Assembly (NCBI RefSeq): GCF_040581485.1
Contig: NC_090128.1
Coordinates: 14,074,001 to 14,138,000, forward strand
Length of the DNA: 64,000 nucleotides
From: Linepithema humile
Taxonomy: Eukaryota > Arthropoda > Insecta > Hymenoptera > Formicidae
Direction: 5' to 3'
Below the pieces are notes generated by a model. It was not told where the DNA came from, did not search any database, and worked only from the letters and a program-made list of their open reading frames with translations. The translations under genes and the position numbers were made by a program. Positions 13,064-22,726 of the stretch are shown in pieces. How positions within the stretch are numbered: the stretch's first letter is position 1; every line of letters starts with the position of its first letter.

Positions 13064-14291
13064 ATTAAATTTTTGTATTAATATTCTATTAATATTTTAT
13101 CTAGGGCTTTTTTCGATTGGACAGATGAAAATAGTGAGGATGGTGGATGTTTCTCAGTATATATCTTCTTAATATCTTGAAAATTCACTAAATTTGTATT
13201 AGAATCCATTGTGTTTTGAATTTCTTGCTGAAAAAATGATATAAATATTGAGTTTTATCTAGAAATATATAAAAGAAATAGATCATTCAAGATAATAATT
13301 ATAACCAACTACTATAATCGCTGAATACATGTCCAATAAATGAGTTATTGTATCCATGATGTGCTCAATAGCCGTATGAGACATTTTACATTTTTCTCGA
13401 ATGTTTACAAGAAAATGTGCGACGTGCCATTGTAAACGTTCTGTAGCTGTTTCTAATGTTGGTTCTTGACTTTCATCTAAGTGACAAAAATTAAAAACAT
13501 ATAGAATGATACTAAAATATTTAAATCTCTAATAATTCTCAAAGCTAAAGATATAATAATAGTAATCACAATAACAATCATTAAAATAAGAGTAAGCATT
13601 TTCAATATCTTGTATATAATTTATTAATTTAATGTGAAGAAGCTATTCTTGATATTATGTTAATATAAAAACAATGATAAATAATAATTAATCAAATTAT
13701 GGAGATTTCAAAGTTACATTTCTTACCTTCAAATGATTCATCATGTATTATACTGGCATGACTTAACTGATTTTCATCTTCAATTTGCTGGGTTACCTCA
13801 TTTAAAGTGGGAGATGCAGTAGGATGTTTTCTAAATAAATGCTAGCGAAAAGATTTCCATTTCTTAAATGTAGCACCGCAACCAGGTTGAACACATGTAA
13901 TCCTGAAGTATGGGTCTTGTTTATGATTGCGAATGTAATGTTGCATTAATCGATAATACGAAATACATTTGAACAAACACATGTCACACTGAAATGTATT
14001 TCGATTCTCATAATTTTCCATCTTTATATAGAATTGGTATTGTATACGAGAATTTTCGCTAAATTTTAATAATTATGTACGAGTTCCAAGCGCGTGCGCG
14101 AAAAAACCATTCCGTTTAGCAACAGTTGATTGTGGCATCGGACTTCGATTGTTTCATCAATTGTTTCGACTGGGCGTAAATCGTGTGTGGATCGTACGTT
14201 GTACAAAATATCACAGATTTCAATATCACAGAAATATCACAGAGGAAATTCATTATTCGCAAATTTTAAGAAAAAATTGATTAGATTGACA

Positions 14292-16424
14292 ATGGAAAAA
14301 AAAGTATATTGTTTAATTGAAGGCCGTTGCAAATGCATTAAGTTTATGCCTGAAGAAAACACATCAGAAATTGAGATTATCCGACGCAAACTGAAGGAAG
14401 CCAGTAAAACTGACAATGTCCTTAATATGATGTTGCAACAAAAAATGATAATTTTACAAAAACCTGATCCAGATCGAGATAACAAGTTGTGTGATTTGGA
14501 AGACAACGACGAAGTTGCTGACAAAAGTGAGATTACAGTGCTACTGATACCAGTGCGTGCAAACACTACAACAGAATTAATAGACTCTTTTTCTTCCGTT
14601 CATAAAGATAATGAGTCTATCGTAAAAATATTATATACAGAGCCTATTGATGATGGTAATAGTTCGTCTAATCTAGTAGATATTCAACAATCAGCCTGCT
14701 ACTCGGTAAGTTGTAATAAAATCTTATCATAAAAATCAGATTATATATATTTACTTTTTGCTTATAAATTCAAATTTGGTATAAAATTTAATTAGGATAT
14801 AAAAGAAGAAAATGAAAAGGAAAAAGTAGATAAGCTTCTAATCGATTGTCCAAGCAGTTCAAAACGATCTAAAACTGAAGACAACATGATACATTCAGTA
14901 AAGCCACAAGTGACAGGACCTGGTTCCATTCGTTATCCAATAATTTTACCATCTATTACATCAGATTTGCAAAAAAAATTGGACGATATTGGATTATTAA
15001 AGGCTCAGAAGAACTTTATAGCATTCTGGGCTGCACATTTGTCTTATGTGACAAATCAGTGGCCGACAAAGTCGGATTATCAAAATTTTGCTCGAAGTAT
15101 TGTTGCAGCTTATCCTGCACTTGCAGATATCGGTGGTGGCTGTGTAATATATATACTTATTTTTTCCATTATGACTTTTGCAATCTTCTTTTTGTTATAT
15201 TTTTAAAATATTTTGTTTCTGTATTTTAAATATATCCATCTTTTCTTTTATATAGACCCTAGTCAAAAGTCAATTAAGTGTTTGGATTAGGAATCATCGG
15301 GCGCTAGAAAAACGACAATCTCAAAAGAGAAAGAAAGATGAGGAGGGAGAAATTCCATTTGTAATTGTTCAAGCTAGTATTGCTAAAAATGTTGATCGGT
15401 TAGAAAATAATTACATCTTTTACATTAATAAATTTGAGACAAAAAATCATACATAATATAATTAAAAAAATTTTTTTTATAGAGCGACCGATTATGTTAC
15501 CAACACAGATATACAAAATGCTTTAAAAGAACTAGAGAAAAAATGTGTTGGAAACAAAAACATTTCTCACATGAAGCATCTCCTCAAGATAACAATATCT
15601 CATCGAAGGCCATGGATTGATGAAGCGAAACGAATAGTTGACATTGTGCATAAGTATCCTCAATTAAACAATTATGAGCTGGTATGTTTTGTATAACATA
15701 TATTTATTTATCAAATTCTTAATTGAATATTATTTATTTATATACTTTTTTCTATTATTGTGTACAGATACTTTTGGAATTTTTAGAGTTAAAAAATATT
15801 ACAGAAAAAGCGCTGTTTGACGAAATTGAAAAAATGATTGAGAAATTGACGAAATATTACTTAATAAAAAAACCAAACCAAACTAATAATAATAAAGTCT
15901 TTATCATGCAAAATTTATGTGCTGATTTCACAAAAAGAAACAAAAACTTTCCTGCTTTATTTACTGTAAAAGACGTTAGTATTGATTATATATAGTATTG
16001 ATTACTGTTATGCTTTTTTTATGAAAAATAATTATTTAATAAAATATTTAACTTTAAACAAATTTGTTCTCAGGTATTGGGAGATATAAATAATTTAACT
16101 ACAAATGAAGGCGATGCACCTCGTGTAGTTATGTACACAGATGGTCAAGATATTATAATTGCCTACTTGATAGCAGATGCTGAAATAAAAATACAAATTC
16201 CTCAACCTACAATAGAAAAAATCATCGCTGGATTGTTTGCTTCTTACTATGTGTGGAACAGGAAATTTCCGGCAGCTTATGTAAATGTTTTAAATTTTAT
16301 AAGTTATGAGCTTTTGAAGTCTCCGCTGCCAACTACTACTACTACTATTCAAAAGTTTATTCGTTCTCGCGATAATATTTTAAAAGATTTAGGCACTATA
16401 GATAACTCACAAAATACCTCTTAA
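14292..16424 (+). CDS. Spliced accessory gene of the CACTA-like element
   Basis: Six exons with GT/AG borders fit one frame: 14292-14705, 14796-15143, 15256-15398, 15483-15681, 15768-15974 and 16074-16424. Together they encode about 550 residues. The N-terminus reads MEKKVYCLIEGRCKCIKF. The middle has the conserved-looking 'NFARSIVAAYPALAD' segment, followed by a basic, lysine-rich stretch. The C-terminus is hydrophobic/helical. Similar proteins accompany such transposons in other animals, and their role is not established. The gene lies divergent to the transposase. Confidence 0.55.
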
Positions 16425-16754
16425 CTTATGAGTTACCATATTATATATATTATTACTTATTCTTCATTTACCATTAATTTTTTTACCAAAGACTACAATA
16501 AAAAATCTAAGTCATTCTTGTGTGTACGATAAGATCATAACAAACAGTATTGTTTTTTTTTGTTTTCTTTTTTTCTATATTATGTGAAAGAATTTGTTTT
16601 CAGATGTTCTTTATATATTGTAATTTCACATACATATAACATATAAAAGACATTATATATATATATATAATCCAAAGATATTAAATAAATAATTTATAAA
16701 AATTAATAACTGTTATTAATTTACAAAATTAATAATAAATAATTAATCAATTAA

Positions 16755-16921
16755 CACATTAAGTTATATATTTAAAATGTGTAATTTTTTGATATTAGGA
16801 ATACACTTATTGTCGTTATAATTTATAAAAAATTATTATGTTTTTATAAATTATAACGACAATAAGTGACCTATTTCTAATATCAAAAAATTACACATTT
16901 TAAATATATAATTTAATGTGT
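16755..16921. repeat. Hairpin near the right end of the CACTA-like element
   Basis: The segment 'AATTTTTTGATATTAG...CACTTATTGTCGTTATAATTTATAA' is followed after a short AT loop by its reverse complement. The arms are about 75-80 bp each. It may be a nested MITE or part of the subterminal transposase-binding region. Confidence 0.7.
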
Positions 16922-17067
16922 AAGCGTGTGAAAAATACGCATTTAACTGTGTAAAATTACACAGATAAAACGTGTAAAAAAATAACACGCGTACAAATGC
17001 GTAATAAGTGACTACATGATTTTACACACTTTAAGTGTGTATTTTTTACACACTTGGATTTGCAGTG

Positions 17068-17321
17068 TACGCGCCGCTCGTATGTTGCCATTGTCATTTG
17101 TAGAGCGCTCCTCCCAACGCTTCATCGCGCGCCTAGTGATCGCATAGCAGTAGGATGTCCTTCTCACCGCGCGCGCTTTACTCGCGCGGATTCGCCGATC
17201 TTTTTTCGTTAATTACTCAGTACTTATTATGAAAATTAAAAAATGGTAAAGGACTTTTCTACTCGATTTGACCTCCTCTACCTGTATATGACCGGTGGGG
17301 CGATTATTGCCAGACACCCTG
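17068..17321. mobile_element. Right half of the palindromic MITE seen at 1131-1591
   Basis: Its 254 bp align base for base with 1338-1591 and end in the same CCAGACACCCTG followed by TA. The left half is missing; the CACTA-like element abuts it directly at 17067. Confidence 0.85.
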
Positions 17322-19215
17322 TATAATATTAAATAAAACTCTGCTTCCAATTATTATGGAATAATACCCCAATACATAATTTTTAAAAATGTTGGAATCA
17401 GTTTTACCTAAAAAAAAAAAAAAAAAATAAAATACAATTAATTTTCATGAACAAAAAAATCCAATAAAAACTTTAATTAAAATTATAAATAAAAAAATTT
17501 TTGATAATTTTTTTTTATTTAAATACATAAATATTAACCCTAAAATTCATATTCCAAAAATATTTATGTGTTTGAATAAAAAGGAATTATCAAAGATATT
17601 TTAATTTATAATTTTAATGAAAGTTTTTATTGGATTTTTTTGTTCATTAAAATTAATTGTATTTTATTTTTTTTTTTTTGAGGTAAAACTGATTCTGACA
17701 TTTTTAAAAATTATTTATTGGGGTATTATTTTAGAATAATTGGAAGCAGAGTTTTATTTAATATTATATATATTATTTATTTTTTTGCTTTTATTAATTT
17801 TTTTTTTAATTTTTTTTTAATTTTTTTATAGATTTAAATATTTTAATATAAATTTAATAATATACAATAATATATTATAATATATTATAATATATTATAT
17901 GAATAATTAAATATTTAAAAATTCTTATTAAATAATTATTTATATAATATATAATTGAATTTATATAAAAGATTTAAATCTATAAAATAATAAAAAAAAA
18001 ATAAATCAATAAAAGCAAAAAAATACATAATATATATAATATTAAATAAAACTCTGCTTCCAATTATTCTGGAATAATACCCCAATAAATAATTTTTAAA
18101 AATGTCAGAATCAGTTTTACCGCAAAAAAAAAAAAAAAATATACAATTAATTTTCATGAACAAAAAAATCCAATGAAAACTCATTAAAATTATAAATGAA
18201 AAAATTTTTGATAATTTTTTTTTATTTAAATACATAAATATTAACCCTAAAATTCATATTCCAAAAATATTTATGTGTTTGAATAAAAAGAAATTATCAA
18301 AGATATTTTCATTTATAATTTTAATGAAAGTTTTTATTGGATTTTTTTGTTCATTAAAATTAATTGTATTTTATTTTTTTTTTTTTTTGAGGTAAAACTG
18401 ATTCTGACATTTTTAAAAATTATTTATTGGGGTATTATTTCAGAATAATTGAAAGCAGAGTTTTATTTAACATTATATATATTATTTATTTTTTTGCTTT
18501 TATTGATTTAATTTTTTTGATTATTTTATAGATTTAAATTTTTTATATAAATTCAATTATATATTATATAAATAATTATTTAATAATAATTTTTGAATAT
18601 TTAATTATTCATATAATATATTATAATATATTATAATATATTATTGTATATTATTAAATTTATATTAAAATATTTAAATCTATAAAAAAATAAAAAAAAA
18701 AAATTAAAAAAAAAATTAATAAAAGCAAAAAAATAAATAATATATATAATATTAAATAAAACTCTGCTTTCAATTATTCTGAAATAATATCCCAATAAAT
18801 AATTTTTAAAAATGTCAGAATCAGTTTTACCTCAAAAAGAATAATAAAATACAATTAATTTTAATGAACAAAAAAATCCAATAAAAACTTTCATTAAAAT
18901 TATAAATAAAAATATCTTTGATAATTTCTTTTTATTCAAACACATAAATATTTTTGGAATATGAATTTTAGGGTTAATATTTATGTATTTAAATAAATAA
19001 AAATTATCAAAAATTTTTTCATTTATAATTTTAATGAAAGTTTTCATTGGATTTTTTTGTTCATGAAAATTAATTGTATATTATTTTTTTTTTTTTTTTT
19101 GAGGTAAAACTAATTCTGACATTTTTAAAAATTATGTATTGGGGTATTATTCCAGAATAATTGGAAGCAGAGTTTTATTTAATATTGTATATATTATTTA
19201 TTTTTTTGCTTTTAT
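17322..19215. repeat. Three palindromic units with mutually inverted spacers
   Basis: A unit of about 435 bp begins TTAAATAAAACTCTGCTT, folds back around the centre 'ATTAACCCTAAAATTCATATT' and ends AAGCAGAGTTTTATTTAA. It occurs at about 17330-17765, 18045-18475 and 18752-19190. The spacer 17766-18044 is repeated in inverted orientation at 18476-18751, so the middle is a palindrome of about 1 kb. Frames here are low-complexity and not genes. The array sits between host transposons and the first viral gene and cuts that gene's 3' end. Confidence 0.75.
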
Positions 19216-19570
19216 GTATTGTAACTCTAATATTTTCAAAATAAGCTCTATTTTGTAGTTTTATACTATAATATATACCATATCCTATTTTTCTCTCTAA
19301 AATATCAATCATATAATCAGAAAATAAATACAATATCGAAATATTAGAAAGTTCTTTAATTATATCAAAAGGAGATATATGTAAATTATGATCATGAAAG
19401 ATAAAATTTTGATTTAATGATGGTATAGATATATTATTGTTGTAAGTTGTTACAAACATTCTATTAACAAGTTTGTCACATTGGATTTTAAGTACATCAA
19501 CAAACGACATTAAGCCATTAGATTTTTGTTCTTTAATCTCATTAAATATCGGTAAACACGCGGATTCCAT
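19216..19570 (-). pseudogene. Viral gene of unknown function, 3' truncated
   Basis: The ATG at 19570 opens about 118 residues of ordinary viral-type coding sequence (MESACLPIFNEIKE...) containing 'SFVDVLKIQCDKLVNRMF' and 'IYYSIKLQNRAYF'. After about 19215 the frame runs into the palindromic array, so the listed stop at 19175 is not the original end. I do not recognise the family. Confidence 0.5.
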
Positions 19571-19594
19571 ATTTATTAATATTTGAACATATAA

Positions 19595-19936
19595 ATGCTT
19601 TCTTTATACTTTACAGTATTTTTTTTCATAATAATTTTTAATTTACTATTGTCACACATATTAAGTAGACAGAAAGTTAATAACTTAATATTTAAAAAAG
19701 CTGAAGAGGCTGGATTAACTACAATCAATTGTAAATATGGAGCATGGTTTATCGTTAGTAAAAACTTAAGACATTTAGATATAGAATTTATTAAAAGAGA
19801 CAATGATATTTTAGATTGTGAAAAACACAATCCATCAAAATCTGATAGGTATATATCATGCGGAAATAATGGTCTTTATAATAATAAAAATCATATATGT
19901 TATAGTATGATGTCAGAATTACTATTTAATTTATAA
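19595..19936 (+). CDS. Small Cys-containing membrane protein, possibly entry-complex type
   Basis: This 113-residue protein has one N-terminal hydrophobic segment (residues about 3-24) followed by an ectodomain with four spaced cysteines (NCKYG, LDCEK, SCGNN, ICYS). The topology and size resemble the poxvirus entry-fusion subunits such as A28. That is an inference from shape, not a motif match. It lies divergent to the gene at 19570 and abuts the next gene. Confidence 0.4.
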   Translation: MLSLYFTVFFFIIIFNLLLSHILSRQKVNNLIFKKAEEAGLTTINCKYGAWFIVSKNLRHLDIEFIKRDNDILDCEKHNPSKSDRYISCGNNGLYNNKNHICYSMMSELLFNL

Positions 19937-20317
19937 ATGAAATTTTATAATTATAAAATTGATACCAAAATGAATTCAAAAATTAATGATTTAAAATTTA
20001 TTAGAGAAATATTAAATGACGAAAACCGTTTTAAATCAATACTTTTGACAAGAAATTTTGACAAATATACATATTTAAGACAAATGGCATTTAATGATTA
20101 TAATGCAAATAAAGAAACAATAAAACATTATATAGAATATGTTTTATCGCAACTTAACGATTTCGAATCCGATACACTTTACGGAAATATCATGTATTAT
20201 AATGATAATTATATAATTTTAAAAAATATAGTTAAAAAAGAAGACATATTACTAAACAGAAGATATATAACCATACGAGAATTATTCAATAACATTTTTG
20301 AAATCAAAAAATTATAA
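19937..20317 (+). CDS. Hypothetical viral protein, 126 residues
   Basis: It starts at the ATG right behind the stop of the preceding gene (TAAATG overlap). It is Asn/Tyr/Lys-rich and soluble, with charged helices, and I see no recognised motif. An internal ATG (codon 12, at 19970) is an alternative start. It is probably co-expressed with the preceding gene. Confidence 0.5.
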   Translation: MKFYNYKIDTKMNSKINDLKFIREILNDENRFKSILLTRNFDKYTYLRQMAFNDYNANKETIKHYIEYVLSQLNDFESDTLYGNIMYYNDNYIILKNIVKKEDILLNRRYITIRELFNNIFEIKKL

Positions 20318-20452
20318 TATGGTTATATTATAAAAAAATATAATATAATTTTAATATATTATTTTAATATATATATAATATTGTGATAATGTAAATGTGA
20401 TAACTGCAAAAAAATGATCTCTTAGAATATAGGTATATTTTATTTTTATTAA

Positions 20453-20626
20453 ATGAAAGAACTGAATGAATTAATAGACTTGTTACTTAAAAATATACCA
20501 AATTCAAATAATGCAGATTATATTAGAAACAATTACAATTCATTAAAAAAATTACAATAATATATTAAAATTGACAAGATAGTTCCAAAGATAAGTGAAA
20601 TATCAGAAAATAATATACTTAAATAA
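20453..20626 (+). pseudogene. Tiny viral gene with an internal stop
   Basis: A TAAATG start at 20450-20455 opens 35 codons (MKELNELIDLLLKNIPN...) to a TAA at 20558-20560. The same frame continues for 21 more codons to 20626. Either a 35-residue peptide or a broken 57-codon gene. Confidence 0.35.
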
Positions 20627-20628
20627 AT

Positions 20629-21231
20629 ATGACATTAAGGATAATTGATAGTCATAAGAATATAGGAGAAATATTAAATGAGAATATTAATAAAAATTAT
20701 AAACATGTAATTTTTCTAGATTGGGACGATACTGTTATAAGTACAAGTTCACTAAATAATTATAAGTTTGAATTTCGAAATCAAAGAGAAAAGTTTGATA
20801 TAATTGAAACATTTAAAGCTTTTTATATAAATGATTCGTGCCTTGCATTATATATATTGACATACAGACAGAATCCATACGATGTTCAAGGAGAAGCTAC
20901 AGAATTAAAAATAATGGAATATTTAAAATCAGATTATAAATGTAGAAGGACAGATACATATAATAGAATAGGTCCTATAATTTCTGTAGACTATGGATGT
21001 CCTAAAATAAACGTAATTCAAGAAATCATTAATGAAGATTTTAATAAAATAACTAATAATGTTCTTTTATATTTTGTAGATGATAACTATAAAAATATAG
21101 TAGGATGTTTATTATCAAGTAAATACGAAGATAACATGTTTATCTATTTTTTTCCAGACTCAAATGAAGACCTAACAATATCAAGAAATATAAACAAAAA
21201 AGCTAAAGAAATATTAAAATATTTAAAATAA
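20629..21231 (+). CDS. HAD-superfamily phosphatase-like protein
   Basis: The 200-residue protein has 'HVIFLDWDDTVIST' at residues about 26-39, matching HAD motif I (DxDxT). 'ALYILTYRQ' near residue 85 is a plausible motif II (Thr instead of Ser) and 'LYFVDDN' near residue 152 matches the acidic motif IV. HAD enzymes form an Asp-phosphate intermediate and usually act as phosphatases; the substrate is unknown here. It is intact in a region where many genes are broken. Confidence 0.65.
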   Translation: MTLRIIDSHKNIGEILNENINKNYKHVIFLDWDDTVISTSSLNNYKFEFRNQREKFDIIETFKAFYINDSCLALYILTYRQNPYDVQGEATELKIMEYLKSDYKCRRTDTYNRIGPIISVDYGCPKINVIQEIINEDFNKITNNVLLYFVDDNYKNIVGCLLSSKYEDNMFIYFFPDSNEDLTISRNINKKAKEILKYLK

Positions 21232-21245
21232 AAATATATTAAAAT

Positions 21246-22067
21246 CTATTGAAATTTAGTACATTGTTTTACAATCATTCCTAAGATATTTTCAAATTCT
21301 TCTATTGTCATCTTTTCAAATTGATAACTTTCGTCTTTAAACTGTTTTAATTCAAAATTATCATTTTTATATACTATATTATTGATTGAATTTATTTTTA
21401 GATTTTCCTTCGGATTTGGTATCAACATGAAATTTCTTCCTATAATATATTCCATTACTGCTGTAGTACTATCAATAGATTCGATCTTATCGTCATTTTT
21501 CTCTTTTTTTACAGACTTAAAAAATTTCAAGTTAGAATTAACTTTAAAGAATATAACAATGGGTCTATTTTTTTCACTGAATACAGTCTTTTTACTTCTC
21601 ACAATTCTTTTTTTTCCTTTTGTATTGATTTGTTTGAGATATATTATATTTTTATTGTCTCTATTTCCAAAAATCAATGGGATATAATCCCCGTTAAATA
21701 TATATTCAGAGATATGCTTTTCAGTTAACTGTTCCTGAGACAATTTAGCTTTGACTAAATTACTGTCGATAATAGCTGCCATTACAATATCCTTGTCACT
21801 AGGTTTAATACTTTCAAACTTATAGTTTTTAAAATTCTTCTTAAACTTAGGATTTTTCTTTATTTTATTAATAAAAGTCTTTACTATATCAAATTTATAA
21901 CCTCCCTGTAGACATTCCGAATCTGATGTGTCGTCAACAGAATCTACAGAAAAAGAATTGATATAAAATATTCTTTTTTTTCTATCATTTTTTTTCTTTA
22001 ATATGTTGCTTATCTTAATATCTTCAATTAAAATACTATCGTCTAATTCTGAAGTATATTCCTTCAT
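21246..22067 (-). CDS. Viral protein with Gly-Gly processing motif, possible VP8 (L4R)-type core protein
   Basis: The 273-residue protein has an acidic, Ser-rich N-terminal region ending in CLQGGYK (Gly-Gly at 55-56), then a basic body rich in Lys. Size, basic character and one N-terminal processing-like site resemble poxvirus VP8 (L4R), the DNA/RNA-binding core protein that is cut near its N-terminus. No residue-level homology was established. The gene directly follows 22678-22076 on the same strand. Confidence 0.4.
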   Translation of the reverse strand: MKEYTSELDDSILIEDIKISNILKKKNDRKKRIFYINSFSVDSVDDTSDSECLQGGYKFDIVKTFINKIKKNPKFKKNFKNYKFESIKPSDKDIVMAAIIDSNLVKAKLSQEQLTEKHISEYIFNGDYIPLIFGNRDNKNIIYLKQINTKGKKRIVRSKKTVFSEKNRPIVIFFKVNSNLKFFKSVKKEKNDDKIESIDSTTAVMEYIIGRNFMLIPNPKENLKINSINNIVYKNDNFELKQFKDESYQFEKMTIEEFENILGMIVKQCTKFQ

Positions 22068-22075
22068 AATTCTAT

Positions 22076-22678
22076 TTAAATGCGAATATTTTTATAAAAT
22101 CTTCTAGTAAAATTAGTTCCTATAGATCCGTTACTTGATTTGTATATAACACCAAATATATCATTATATCTCTCTTTAGTATAAAATATTTTAATCTCTT
22201 TATCATCGTCAATATCTTTTTTAAATACCGTTTTTACTGATTTTTTTAGTGAATTTACTATTCCTTCCATTTTTTGCTTATCCATTAATATAAACGTATT
22301 ATTTCCTATATTTGATATGTAATTAAACGAAAGTTCTCTCTCATAAAATATATTTAACTCGTGTGTTTTTGTATCTTTCTTTGACAAATTTGCCTTAGAT
22401 GTTAATATAATAGGTTCTGGATATACGTTTTTTCCAAATTCTAAATTATTTAAGCCTGTAACTTTATCTATAAATACATAATATATATATTCAAAATCTT
22501 TACAACGTGTAATTATTTTATAACACGTGTTCAATTTCTCTTTTTCATAAGTCATATCCGTAATAGTATCTTTATTGTACATAATAGTACTCAGTTTATC
22601 ATTATATCCCTTTATAATTTTAGTTTTTATTAATAAAATATCAATTAAATTATTTAGCAAATGTTTATTAACTTCCAT
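22076..22678 (-). CDS. Hypothetical viral protein, 200 residues
   Basis: An intact frame with no membrane segment and mixed alpha/beta composition. It lies between the GG-motif protein and the RNA polymerase gene on the same strand, so it could belong to the transcription or core set. I do not recognise the family. Confidence 0.5.
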   Translation of the reverse strand: MEVNKHLLNNLIDILLIKTKIIKGYNDKLSTIMYNKDTITDMTYEKEKLNTCYKIITRCKDFEYIYYVFIDKVTGLNNLEFGKNVYPEPIILTSKANLSKKDTKTHELNIFYERELSFNYISNIGNNTFILMDKQKMEGIVNSLKKSVKTVFKKDIDDDKEIKIFYTKERYNDIFGVIYKSSNGSIGTNFTRRFYKNIRI

Positions 22679-22726
22679 ACTAAAAACAGTTCAATTTAAT
22701 AATTTATATTTCATATTTTATTTAAA

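Larger units (their letters stand above)
10584..17067. mobile_element. Autonomous-looking EnSpm/CACTA-like transposon (6.48 kb)
   Basis: The ends are CACTGCAAATCCAAGTGTGT and its reverse complement. CACTG-type ends are typical of animal EnSpm/CACTA elements. Subterminal regions (about 10600-10870 and 16920-17060) hold many copies of a 'GTGTGTAAAAATAACAC'-like motif, also typical. Inside are a minus-strand transposase-like gene and a plus-strand spliced gene. I see no matching target duplication (CAT on the left, TAC on the right), and the flanks differ: a protease exon on one side and the middle of a MITE on the other. A rearrangement across the element is likely. Confidence 0.75.

Noticed and set aside
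17936..19047. Hydrophobic Phe/Ile/Leu-rich frames that look like membrane proteins
   Set aside because: They are translations of the AT-rich palindromic array and recur in every copy.
16755..19215. Possible CRISPR-like or satellite array
   Set aside because: Units are palindromic and few, with unequal spacers that are inverted copies; nothing like CRISPR repeats, and the context is eukaryotic.
19595..19936. Firm assignment to the entry-fusion protein A28
   Set aside because: Only topology, size and cysteine number agree; no diagnostic motif could be confirmed by eye.
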